Part shown: piece by piece, positions 49,001 through 59,921 of the stretch | Layout of the letters: each line of letters begins with the position of its first letter | Position numbering within the stretch: the first letter of the stretch is position 1 | Assembly (NCBI GenBank): GCA_900074885.1 | Contig: FJUW01000017.1 | Span: forward strand, 193,933-257,932 | DNA length: 64,000 nucleotides | From: Rhynchosporium graminicola | Taxonomy: Eukaryota > Ascomycota > Leotiomycetes > Helotiales > Ploettnerulaceae | Direction of reading: 5' to 3' | Position numbers and translations under genes: made by a program | The notes under the pieces: model-generated | What the model was told of the DNA's origin: nothing | The model's database searches: none | The model's input: only the letters and a program-made list of their open reading frames with translations

Positions 49001-50429
49001 TCACAAAGACAACAAAGCAGAAGTCTGGCTTTCTGCTCTCAAGGGTAGAGAGCCCGATTTTGGGAGGAAGATTGTGCAGTCTCAAAGCACGCAGAATACT
49101 TACACTCCCTCATACACCGTTGCCAAGCTTCTGAACCTCCATCCTCTAGTTTTGAGCAAGATTACATCATCCTTCTCCGTTTCGGCACTTGGGCTACCGC
49201 GCCTGAATCTGGGCCTCAACTTGAAGTTCGAGTCGAAGAAGTTAAAGGTTCTGGGTTACTCTCGCCGTTCAGATAAAGGCTGGGAATTTAGCAACCGCGC
49301 CATCGAGCTTCTCTCTACCTACATGACCAAATTCCCCGAATTCATCGCCGGTATCCAGCGCAAGCCCCAAGGAAATGACTACGAAGAGACGGATTTCTAC
49401 CCCAAGGAAATCGCCGGCCAGAAGATAAAGGAGATCGCTGCTTGGCTCAAATCCATCGAGTCAAAGAACTTTGAAAAAGTCCCACTCGATGCAGAGCAGC
49501 TTGATTCAGATGTAGTTATGGCTATTGAGCAAGCCGCTGATAATCATACGGCCACCATACCGCCTGCCGAAGTCAAGAAAATGAAAGGCGTTCCTCGTAA
49601 TGCACTGATGAAACCATCGGATGCAGAACATCGTCTTGGAAATCAGAAATTCGCTCTCGGTGATCGCGTCGTCTACATCCAGGACTCAGGGCGTGTCCCG
49701 ATGGGTAATTGCGGCACAGTCGTCGGTATCTCTCGCACGCCCAGAACTATTCTCTTGGACGTCCTGTTCGATCATAGTTTTATGTCTGGTACTTCCCTTG
49801 GCGAGCGCTGCTCTCCTTTCCGAGGCTCTACGGTACCCCTTGCTTCGGTGCTTAATTTGTCAAATAAGCAGCTGATTACTGCTTCCAAGGCAGCAGACGA
49901 GAAGCGACCTGTGCAGAGTAGCACTCCGTTGACCGTCAATGGCGGCTATGGTCATAATGGATATGGGGTGCCTTCTGGTCCCGGTGGTCGAGGTCAGTAT
50001 CGCGAAGCTGGTGCTCCACCTCCATTGAGAGGTTCTTTCCGTGGTGCGGTAGCTGGACAGCAGAGTGGCTTCCAGCGTGGCAACGGATTCGTTCCTCGTG
50101 GTGGTAGAGGACGTGGTGGACACTCGAAAGGAAATGGCGACGACATTTTGGCAGCCGTGATGGGCACCATGAACCTGCGAGGCGATCCTCAGCAAGTCAA
50201 TGGCAGAGGAGGTAGAGGCGCGTCAGCCAATGGCTTCAGAGGTGGTCGAGGTGGCGCAGCTCCTCAGCCACAACAGGGGTTCAATTCCGTTCCTCCACCT
50301 GCTAGCTTAGATGCTCGTGGACGTGGAGGACGTGGTGGGCGAGGACGCGGGCGTGGCGAGGGTGGAAGAGGTCGCGGTACATCGAGAGGACGAGGTGGTG
50401 TTGCTCGGATACCGGAGCAGCAGACATAA
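46098..50429 (+). CDS. XRN1: cytoplasmic 5'-3' exoribonuclease XRN1
   Basis: Degrades decapped mRNA processively from the 5' end. Three exons, 46098-46503, 46551-47831 and 47881-50429, total 4236 bases and 1411 residues. The N-terminus MGVPKFFRWMSERYPAISQL is the XRN signature. The nuclease core shows LYLDMNGIIHNCTH, AIDGVAPRAKMNQQRARRF, SGHEVPGEGEHKIMEYIR, YGLDADLIMLGL and FFVGNDFLPNLP, carrying the expected acidic metal ligands. QGLQWVLHYYYRGVVSWPWYY and the D1-like domain follow. Length, the absence of a nuclear RAT1-type insert and the PAZ/KOW/SH3-like region (FALGDRVVYIQDSG) indicate XRN1 rather than RAT1. The last 150 residues are Gly/Arg-rich with many RGG and RGRG repeats, a likely RNA-binding or condensate-promoting tail. 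Confidence 0.96.
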
Positions 50430-51978
50430 ATCCAATGTTACGGTTTACAATCATATGAGCTCGCGCTCATGGCTATGCTCTGGATGAAAGATGCTTTGGG
50501 CTTGGCTTTTACGCATCGCGAATCACGAACGACTGGTACGATTTGATGACTATACGCAGTCGCGCGCCCTGCGCTTTGTATGATAATGCTGAGGATAGCT
50601 GATGCAATATCTCATGCATTGAGCTGGATTGGATTTTATGGATTCGATGGATTTGACGAATGCGTTTACGATGTAATGCATACGGTGTATTCAGGAGAGA
50701 AGGCTGTTTTTGTATAGTAGAAAGAGGTTTAGACACTCAGCTCGAGTGGCAAAATACGAACTTTTCAGCCTGTAACCTTTGCCTTGTCCGTATGAATTGC
50801 ACTGTTTCGCTATGACATTATAACCTAATTTGAGAGGAGAAATCTTCTTTATGGGAAGCTGACGTGATTGATGATGATCGCGGTCCGCCGTCAAATATGA
50901 TAAGTCCGTAGTAGGTTACCGGATTGCCCTTTATATGTAGAGTATGGCGCCAGCCTCTCAACCTTATGGTTCCATCAGGAACAGAAATTTCGGAAGTGGA
51001 CAATGACCTCTTCTGAAGTTCTGCTGAAGTAGAAAGCACGATCATAGACTCATACTGTAGCTGTGACTGGAACCTGGTCGATCAAGGCCGATCGATGCAG
51101 GCCCTTTGATCATATCATCTTCTAAGCAGGAGGACGCCCGACTGACTGCTCAAGAGCTTGCTGTCCGCTTATTCTTCACAAGATATTATCTTCTTCCGGT
51201 TGCTATGTGCCCAGTGCCCACCAGATCGATGGTATTTGGAAGTTAGCTTCTGGACACTCGTACCTCGTACCTCTTTATGCAGACAGCCATGCGTATGTCC
51301 CATCTCCTTTCAATCAAGTCATTTCCATCTATCTAGCAGTATCTCCCTGGATTCTTCGCAGCACCCTTCTCTCGGAATACCTCAATCTTCGTCGCACACT
51401 CCTCATCCTCAACACTGAACACAGATCGTACTCGCGGTGCTCTTTTGCGCCGATATCTAAATACAATCGCAGTAGTAGATGCATTCCCAGCTCACCGATG
51501 GAATCTACCAAATCCCGACACCCAATTTACAACAATAGAATCGTACCTATGCACACCTACACCAAGGTATGATCAGGGACCTCGCCTAGCGAGCTACAAA
51601 TAAACAATACAACTACAACTACTCCGACTTCCCACCAACCCTCTTATTATTTAACCCATCTCAAAACTCCTCTCCACCTCTCCACCTCTCCCTTTCTTTC
51701 CTGCAGTGAGAAAAGCGTCCAACACACGTCAATCGGCATACTATCGATACATATATATATACACACATCACTTTTGCGATTCTTCAACACCGGAAGCGGA
51801 TGCTGGCACAGCACATACATGCATCGTCATTCATCACTCAACTCCTCATCACGGATCCCGTATCTCCTCATGCTCCTCCGCGAGGAAATCACCATGCGGA
51901 AATCCGAACATCACAGCTTCTACTCACTCTCAAAGCTTCGCAGATCTCCCTCCGCCTAGCGAGCGAGCCTTGTCTGTC
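50430..51978. other. intergenic, 3' region of XRN1 and of the small gene at 51979-52558
   Basis: CT-rich plus strand. Frames here are short and repetitive, with no family resemblance. Confidence 0.45.
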
Positions 51979-52558
51979 TTAGCTAGGTATAGGTCCCAGA
52001 TACCCAGCCTCCTCAAGCTCGATCCCAATCTCATTCTCAAGATCGTCATCAGAAACAAACCTATCCAACCCATATCCCATCTCCCAAACCGAAGACTCGC
52101 TATCCAAATCTACAGCATCAGATCTCCAGACTTTGAAATGAGATAGCATAGGTCAAGTAAGCTTGATATCAGCGCTTCAAAAACAACTCGTTTCTCTCTT
52201 TCTTCCCTTTCTCCATACCCAACCAAGTCTTATTCTTTCCGATAGGTCTTTTCACGAAGTTTCCTGAACCGGCTTTGTGCATCCTCGGGATTCTCTCTCT
52301 ATTAGAGGCTGGCGGGATGTTAATCTTCGTCTTCTCCCCTATGCCTACTTACTGCTGTCATCGATTTCTACCCACTCGATCGTGGAGGTTGACTCGTCTT
52401 AGGAGCCGAATGGTTCATCATCCCCGCCATCTCCACGATATTCTTCTTCGTTCTGCCTCGGAATCTCGTCACTTTCAACATCATCTTCTTCACTATCTCC
52501 TCATCATCACCACAACTTATCGGACGGACACCTCTCGCTCAAAGCCCACATCCATCAT
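51979..52558 (-). CDS. small acidic multi-exon protein, unknown function
   Basis: No long frame exists here, but a spliced gene can be assembled. The three 3' exons are well supported. Exon 52397-52353 ends in a GTAAGT donor. Exon 52308-52219 encodes SNRERIPRMHKAGSGNFVKR and ends at GTATGG. Exon 52130-51979 encodes VWRSDAVDLDSESSVW, VSDDDLENEIGIELEE and ends GYLGPIPS. Introns are 44 and 88 bases and phases agree. Two further 5' exons, 52492-52437 and 52558-52530 (start MMDVGFEREV), fit in phase, but their introns would be only 39 and 37 bases. The start is therefore tentative. The full model gives 123 residues, acidic, with no membrane segment. Family not recognised. Confidence 0.5.
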
Positions 52559-53482
52559 CCCTCGTGCTCACCGAACGCATTCACGGGTCTCGTACTAGTC
52601 ACAACCCAAATAATTGGCAACGAACGAAACAGAACTGCATTGAAACGTCAAAGACTAGAACCCATCGATGTAAAAGATCCGGACCAATCCATCCTTCGCC
52701 ATCGCCTTTACCTGCCTGTTTTGCCCATATAGTACGATCGCACCTCAAAGTAACGAAGCTTAAACCAGCTCAGAACGATCCAGTCAAATCCATGCCATGC
52801 ATCCATCCACCTATCCATCCCTCGCAATACATTGCAATCAATCGAATCCGTCCATCCGCATTAAAAGAACTCCTCCTCGCCCTCGCTTTCTAGGTTCGCA
52901 AGCAAGCAAATGCCAGAGTCCATCGATCTCTCATGCTCCCTCCACCTTTCATCCATACGTGTCTCCCTCCTTCCGCTCTTGCGATCCTCCGAAATTCGAA
53001 TTGAAAAACTTAGAAACAAAATTGGTGAAATACAAACAGAAAAGCAAAAACGTTGATCTCAGTTTCTCGATGGAAGTTTGTCTTTCCCCTTTTTCTTTAT
53101 GCCTGCCTCCCTCCCACCCGCGCCCACGCCCGCCTTGCCTATCATATCAAATTCAACTTCCAACCAACCCATCCGCCATCTTAACCAGCGAAGCATTATA
53201 CAAACGAACAATGCCTATTCCCCTTCATCAATTGACCTGATCGCCGAAAATGTAAAACCCGTTGCGCGATATATAGAACATCCAGAAACGAGATGGAGAT
53301 GTTCTATGATTCGATTTATGTCAATTTCAACCCCAGAAGCCGTCCTGGAAAGTAAAAGTCATACAAGTGAATTTGAGAGAGAAAAAAATGTCCCAAAGAC
53401 AAGGACCTGATTATAACCCATAATGTCCAGTGGAAATCGATGTGCAGGGACAACTTTTGTTAGATGGCTTTCTCGGAAGTAT
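52559..53482. other. intergenic, promoter of the small gene and 3' region of the RNA-binding gene
   Basis: CCATCC-type repeated words at about 52780-52870 and CT-rich sequence; no gene recognised. Confidence 0.45.
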
Positions 53483-55730
53483 CTAAGCCGGAGACTTGCT
53501 TGGAGCAAGTTGGGCCGATCCACCGTTCTGGCGGGCGTCGCCGCTGCTCATCGACATGTTGTTGATTCCTGTGGAGAGGAAGGCGAAGGGATCGCTTTCA
53601 CCCTGGTTGGAATAGAAGTTTGATGGTCCAGCGGAAGCCGGTCCATTGTTGGCAGACTGGAAAGCTTGCTCAGCAGCTCGGCTGTCAAACCCGCCAGCAG
53701 AGTGGGATCCTCCACCCTGGCTGAAGTGATTGTTGAGAGATCCGGGGTAAGGACCAGTTGAGGCACCGAGCCCAGATGGGAGGGCGTAAGTGCTTTGCGG
53801 TCCACCAAAATGATGATTTCCGCCGCCATAGCCACTGTTGGAGCCGAAACCACCCGCAGCTGAAGCAAAGGGACCTGGGCCTGGAGTGCCTGCCATCGAA
53901 CCCTGACCCATTCCGCCGTAGTTCGATGGGGGGTCCATTGGTGAAGGGTATCCAGAATCAGCCACAACCGCTGCACCTGCACGGCTTGCGCCACATCGGA
54001 GACAGCTGACGTTCTTTGCGAAATTGTGATATCCACATCCTTCAGATCCACACTTCCAATCACCAGCTCGGAAAGGAACAACACCACCGCCTCCGCCCAT
54101 TCTGCCGCCGCCGTGACCGCCGCCTCCCATACCACCGTGGTGTCCCATATGTTGTGGTGGGGGCATCATGGCCGGTGGACCGTAACCGTATCCCCCTCCT
54201 CCGTAACCTCCCATGGAATCACCACTTGGACCGGCACTCATAGCTGGGAATGAGCAGCGGAAACAGGCGGTACGACGCTGGAAGTTCGAGAATCCACATG
54301 AAGGGCAAGTCCAATCTCCTGGGCGGGGACGGTTCTTGCTGGGTGGAAAAGGTGTAAGGATCTCTGCGGCGCGGTCAAGGACACGGCTAGAGGAGGGGGA
54401 TACTTCGATGGCCTTCTCGTTGAGAGCTCGTCCATTCATACATAAACTTTCCGCGGCCTGGTAAGGTGTTAGAGCATGCCCGCGTACATGAAAGAATTTC
54501 AGCAGCGCAGAATGAGATAACTTCAACAATTCATCATAAAGAAGCAATACATATTCGTAGGGTGCCGACACCACAATTTGATAACATTTGCACCCGCGAC
54601 AGAACAGACAAAGTTGGGTAGGAGATGATGGGCTGACCTCTTCGTGCGATGAGAAAACGGCAAAACCGGACCCAGTCGGCTTATGCTGGTCTGGGGTTCG
54701 CAGAGTCCAGAAAGCAATTGGACGACCTCCAAATTGCGTGAACCAGCTCTCAAGCTCAGACTGTGTGGTATCGTGAGGTAACCCAGCCATGTGCAGAACC
54801 TTACTACGCTCCGACAAGAATGCACGAACGTCGGCGCGGGCATCCATTGGTCTGGTAAGGACATCCGGATGCTCATGGGGAGGTTGAGATTTTCTGATCA
54901 AGCCTCTGAGGACTCTTGCCAAAGTGACAGCCTCCTCCATAGCTCTACGGGGAGAGGCTGGAGCCAATGCATGTAGGTGGAACGGAAGGTTATGTTTGAT
55001 CTGTGCACTTGCTTGGACTGGCTCTACCTCGAGCGCAGCACATATATTGGATAGCATTGAAGGCCCAAACGGAAGAGACTCGGGATGGTGTTGTTGCCAT
55101 CGCTGGTACTCAGTCCTCAGATCGAAGGTGCGGGAGTGTTGAAGGTACGGTGGGAGGACCACGGCCTTGTCTCTGGCCTCACGCGGAAGCTGAACTCGAA
55201 GGTCCCAAGAATCGAGGGTCACGAAGGAGAAATCGAGGTTCTGCGAGACCAAGTGCTCACTGGCAAAGGCATCGAAGCGGTTGATGGCATCACGGAAGGT
55301 TCCTGCATTACGAACATGCTCCCAAGTTAATGTTGTCAAGCTGGCTGTAGAGGTTCGCACGTCAGCGTGTGTTCCTTCTCATACTATAATCCAATTCCCA
55401 GGCAGACCGAAGATTGTCAAGCTTGTAGATATGTGAGGGTGCCACTTACTGCAGAGTGGTGTGATGGGAGTATTGATAGGCTTGACGAGGACGCTCTCTC
55501 GGTGCAACTAGGAAATTGATGGTCAGCAGATTGCCCTCGGTGAATTCTCGCGGGATGCGTTGGCAGCTCACCTCCTCGCAGCTTTTGGCATCCAAAAGAA
55601 TCCATCCAAGCTCTATCACTTCAGCAGAATCTTTTGTGACATACACTCCATGCTCATCGCAGGTTGTGGCGACGTGAATGACGACGTAGCGGTCCAGGTT
55701 TCCCTGTTGGCTCTGTGCGGAGGTAGACAT
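53483..55730 (-). CDS. RNA-binding protein: degenerate exonuclease domain, RRM, two RanBP2 zinc fingers
   Basis: Four exons, 55730-55572, 55507-55450, 55344-54638 and 54457-53483, give 632 residues. Residues 1 to about 140 have the fold pattern of a DEDDh (ERI-1-like) 3'-5' exonuclease: YVVIHVATTCDEHG, INTPITPLC and FVTLDSWDLRVQLP. The usual catalytic DxE of motif I is replaced by HxA, so it is probably inactive. An RRM follows at about 254-325 (KVLHMAGLPHD, GFAVFSSHEEAAESL). Zinc finger 1, at about 357-385, is DWTCPSCGFSNFQRR...CFRC. Zinc finger 2, at about 439-467, is DWKCGSEGCGYHNF...CLRC. The rest is Gly/Pro/Ser/Asn-rich. The third intron (54458-54637, 180 bases) splits the RRM. It is frame-preserving and stop-free, so retention would insert 60 residues. 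The family is known in fungi as an asparagine-rich/ARP-type protein. An mRNA-regulatory role is inferred. Confidence 0.88.
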
Positions 55731-57565
55731 CGTGGAACAGGTGTATGTAGATGATGATGTCGGTGGCAGCGAGAATATATAAGAAAGAAAGGGTTGTGGT
55801 GCAGGAGAAGTGAGAGGTTGTTGTACAGAGGGGAGCTCCAAGATCCAAGGGGTCGGTGGGAGAAAGGTGAACAGCAAAGCTCGCAACAAATAGATGGATG
55901 AGTAAGGTCTCTAGAGAGTAGAGGAGAGGTTGGGTTGGGTATGAAGATTGAATTCCCAAGGTGAAGTTATTTGGAACCAAGGCAAGCAAGCAAGCAAGCC
56001 AAAGGAAGGTAAAGCAAATTAAAATAAAAAAAAGCTGCTGAGTGAACCGTGACCCTCCTTGTCAGTCAGTAGTGGTCGTCTCGTCTCGTCGCAGGAAAAG
56101 AAAAGGAGGTCGGCGTTGAGGGTCGTCGTAGTGGAGCAAGGTCAAGATCAGAGCCGGAAGCAGAAATTGGAAATTAGCCCTCCAGGGAAGTCTTTTAGCG
56201 TCACGTAGAATTTCCGAGTTGCGGGACCAATGCTCTGGTAACGCCGACGGGATGGGATGAGATGGGATGGATGGTATTATGAAGTGAGACGATGTGATGT
56301 GATGGGAGATCAGCCACACTTGAGTCAAGGTGAACAATTGGGTTTGTGTTATGATGTAATATAATATAATATGATATGATATAATATAAGAAGAAGTTGT
56401 GTTGTGTATTTGGTGCGATGGATGATGGATTGTTTGTCCCAGACTAGCGATGTTTACTTTCATATAAATAAATATACATGTCTTGTTTTGGGGCCATAGC
56501 TTCTTTATTAGTCCTATCAAATAAACGTAGCTTGATCGTGTATCTACTATATGTTTATGATGAAGTCTATCAACTTTTATTGTCACTCTCCCTTTGTCAT
56601 TCGTCGGCTCTCGTCATGGTAGCACAACAGGCAGTGTGCCATGCACGTTGTAGGGGCGTGGTCGTTCGTGGTCGTGGTCGTGGAACACTACTTCTGCCAC
56701 CATGGGAATGCTGGGCTGCATGGAAACGATAGGCAAAGGAAGCTGTTTCGTATATTCAGTGTTAGTGTTCCTGTGCTGCCAGTCAGTCAGTTAGTCATTC
56801 AGTCAGTCAGTCAGTCAGTCAGTCGGTCAGTCAGTCAGTCGGTCAGTCAGTCAGTCGGTCAGTCAGTCTTCCGAGATCACACAAGAGCTATTTTCCACGA
56901 TTCATCTTATGGAAACCCTTGGAGTTGAAGCTCTCTAGCTACTACACTACCATCTTCTTCTCTGGTGCTCGCTGTTTACACTACGCTCTTAGTTCCGGAT
57001 GGTGCACTACAAGACGAGACAAGACGCCGTTAAGTGTCATCTAATCTGATCTTGACCCGACCTTTTGCATGCAACTAGACAGACCTTGGTCATGATGGTC
57101 TAGCTTTATTTCTCCACATCGGATGTTCTGCTTACTTACATTATCTATACAAGCCAAATCTGCCCAGGCTCAAAATGCTATCCGCCGGTCTCTTCTTCCA
57201 CTTCCACTTCAACCTCAACCTCCAACCTCGACCATCTTCAGCCACCTCCTTCCTTGCCCGGTAGCAATCCCGGTCCTTTCCCCTTTAGACAACTTTCACA
57301 GTGTCAGCCTCAGTGGCATTGCAAGGCCGGTTATCCACCTAGTGGGCCCAGCGCTTCTATTCATTTCTTCCCCACTATTCATTCTCGGGAGCTCCACAAA
57401 ATTTTCATATAATCCATCGGATTATGGTTAGTTACAGTAATTATACGGAACGGTATGATATGGGACGATTTCCATATGTCCCTGACCGCCAAATTGGTAA
57501 CCACGACAGGTTCGTGATAGCAACTGCTAAGACGCCTGGAACTCCTGGAACTCAGAAAATCGAGG
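55731..57565. other. long intergenic region with simple repeats
   Basis: Leader and promoter of the RNA-binding gene. It includes a GCAA run near 55980-56000, a TAATATAA/TGATATGA run at about 56355-56390 and the TCAG-type repeat at 56780-56869. No gene recognised. Confidence 0.5.
56780..56869. repeat. TCAG tetranucleotide microsatellite with 16-base superstructure
   Basis: About 22 tandem copies of a TCAG-type unit. Near the 3' end the variant CGGTC recurs every 16 bases (at 56824, 56840 and 56856), giving a higher-order period of four units. A few variant units (TTAG, TCAT) are present at the 5' end. Confidence 0.9.
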
Positions 57566-58773
57566 TTGTGTTCAGCTGTCAATTTTTTATTCACTTCTCC
57601 TGCTGTACTCGATTTGAGCTTCCGAAACAATCTCAGACGCGCAGCAGCACCCATATTCTTTTCCAACCTCCAACCTCAACTCCCACCAGATGCTGTAGCA
57701 CGAACACAGCTTCGACCGAGTGTGGTTGACTTGGCGCTTTGTTTCCCTTTCCAAGCCACAAGAGCCTGTCACTCCTTCCTCGGTAAGAAAGGACCACTGG
57801 CCGGTCTCAGCGCCTCTCAAGCCGTCAAAAGTCTTGGATGTGACCCAGCCAATTGGCCCTGGAATCGTCCCCCTTCATCAGTACTGGCAGCCAAACCCGT
57901 TACTAGATCAGCCCAGTAGCACTAGTACGACATATCAAGTCTTCCCGTCAATACATCAATACATCATGCAGAGAGCCTTCGCTCACGTCGAAAACGTTTC
58001 ACAAACGGTCACGCGCATAAATGCACACTCACATTACGGTACTGATTAAAAAATACAGTACAAGACAGTATTTTCATCAAATTACGGAGTAGTCCGCCAA
58101 CACCCTGCGCAAGGATATGGGATATCCCGCACACTAGGATATATCCTGTAGCCATCCAACTTTCCAGCTGGGACACCTGGACCACCCTTGATTGATCGAA
58201 GCGACATCTCCGTATGGTTCGTCCCATATCCTGTACAGTTGACGGTTTCAGGACGACCGTAGCATGGCAACGATCAGCCTCTTCCGCACCTCTCAAATCA
58301 TGACGAGTACGAGCCGCATCTCTATGTTCGCATGGCTCCAAACCACAGAGCCTGTCTATCCACGTCCGATTTGCCCTGCTATCACATTGACTCCAAGAAA
58401 GTCCGAGTCTCTGCCACTGAACCTGCACTCTCTCTTCGCCTGAAGCTTCCCCATTACAAGCTGAACGGCTTCTTGCATATACCATCAGCGTTTCCACTGC
58501 GAAGCGATCTGTCTCTTCACTCACTACCCTCGAGCCACCTTCCACCCAGCAACTGAACAATCCTAGATCCCGGCTTCCCAGTAACCCATCACAACATTCC
58601 CGTCAACCGTCAAGGGCATCCCATCCGATGCGCCGGAACGGAAATTTGAAGGAGGGTTCAAGGCTCTAGGGTCGCTCGAGCAAACGGGTTCAGGGGTGTA
58701 TGAACAGCCTAACCGCGATAAGCGCGTGAATGAGACTTTACTATGGTTCTATCGAGTGGATCAGAATTTATGA
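57566..58773 (+). pseudogene. coding-like sequence broken by stops, unknown family
   Basis: Three stretches on the plus strand look protein-like but do not join into a gene. At 57566-57919 a frame contains RPSVVDLALCFPFQATRAC. At 58152-58556 one frame is interrupted only by TAG at 58260-58262 and contains DISVWFVPYPVQLTV, HDEYEPHLYVRMAPNH and RLKLPHYKLNGF. At 58585-58773 another contains SDAPERKFEGGFKALGS and RVNETLLWFYRVDQNL before TGA. No family is recognised. It could be a decayed gene or a real gene whose splicing I failed to resolve. Confidence 0.3.
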
Positions 58774-59921
58774 GAGCAGGGCGATCGCTTTTAATATTGT
58801 CGGTTGCTGTTTTGTTGGATTCGGGTTGCTATTTGGGATTCAGTTGAGCCTGTCTTCGCTGGAAACTGAGCAGAGCGTGGACTGGATATTTAAAGCGAGG
58901 GATCATCTATCTAGTATCTTTCCTACTAATCTCTTAGGGGAACGAACCTATAATTGTACACAGGAAGAAGTTATACCTCCCTTCAATATGTTCATTTGTC
59001 AACCACAGGTATGGTTTGCGCCACGTAGCAAAATTCGTCAGGTGAGCATCTAAATGGTGCAGAATAGCAGCAAGCAGATTGTCTCTTCTTCAAGTTACCA
59101 CACAAACGCATTACACTGTCAGCTGCCAGCTGCCAGCTCTACCCAACAGTGCCTGAATGACTACGATATCACCTCATATTTCATCCTTCCTTCAATCAAT
59201 CAGTAGTCTCCTCAAGTCCAAACCATCATCACATCCGTTACAAGCTTAAGCTGCCATCTACCAAAGGTCAAATCACATCTCGGCGACAAATCACCTGTGA
59301 CTTTCCCCCCAAGTTTTCATCCACTTCTTGCTTGCTTCGCCCTCCTATCTCATTTAGTGTCTCTCTATCTGCTTTCACTATATCGAAATATATAATGGTG
59401 ACTACACTGTTTCAATTCAAGAGGACACGAAAAGAATGCTGGAGCCGTCTATCTTCGTCTATGACCCAGTCGCCAGGAAATTTCCTCGTCAGACTCAAGT
59501 ACAGCATTACCAGGCCGTGCAATTATAAATCCAGTGATAATCATTTAGCCCGATAAAGAGACGGCCGGAATGCTTTCAGTTATTCCATCAATCTTTGTTC
59601 AGTCTGGTGAAATGCTTTGCTGGAGTCCGTTCCGTAAATGTTCTAGGCAGCATATCAATTCTCGACCGATGTTCAGCATTTCAAGAACATGAAGGTCGTA
59701 CATGTTTCTTTCTTTTTGAGAACGACTCAAAGTTCAGTATCTGAATTATCCTAGATAGGACTGTACGAAGTGACCTTTTGGAGAGTGGGTGAAGCAGCAG
59801 AGAATTTTGCTTCGTGTAAAAAGTGAGGAAAGTCCCAGAGCATTTCACTTGAGAAATGTCTAGAATGAAGGGAGAACATTCTTGTTACTTCGCCATTCAC
59901 TTCCCTCTGATGAGAGAAGCC
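58774..59921. other. intergenic, 3' side of the NRPS-like gene
   Basis: No coding signal that I can support. Confidence 0.45.

Noticed and set aside
56780..56869. Possible CRISPR-like array
   Set aside because: A simple tetranucleotide microsatellite in a eukaryotic genome; there are no spacers.
58009..58560. 183-codon minus-strand open frame
   Set aside because: It is antisense to a more protein-like plus-strand frame, has an Arg/Cys/Ser-heavy composition typical of shadow frames, and has no family resemblance.
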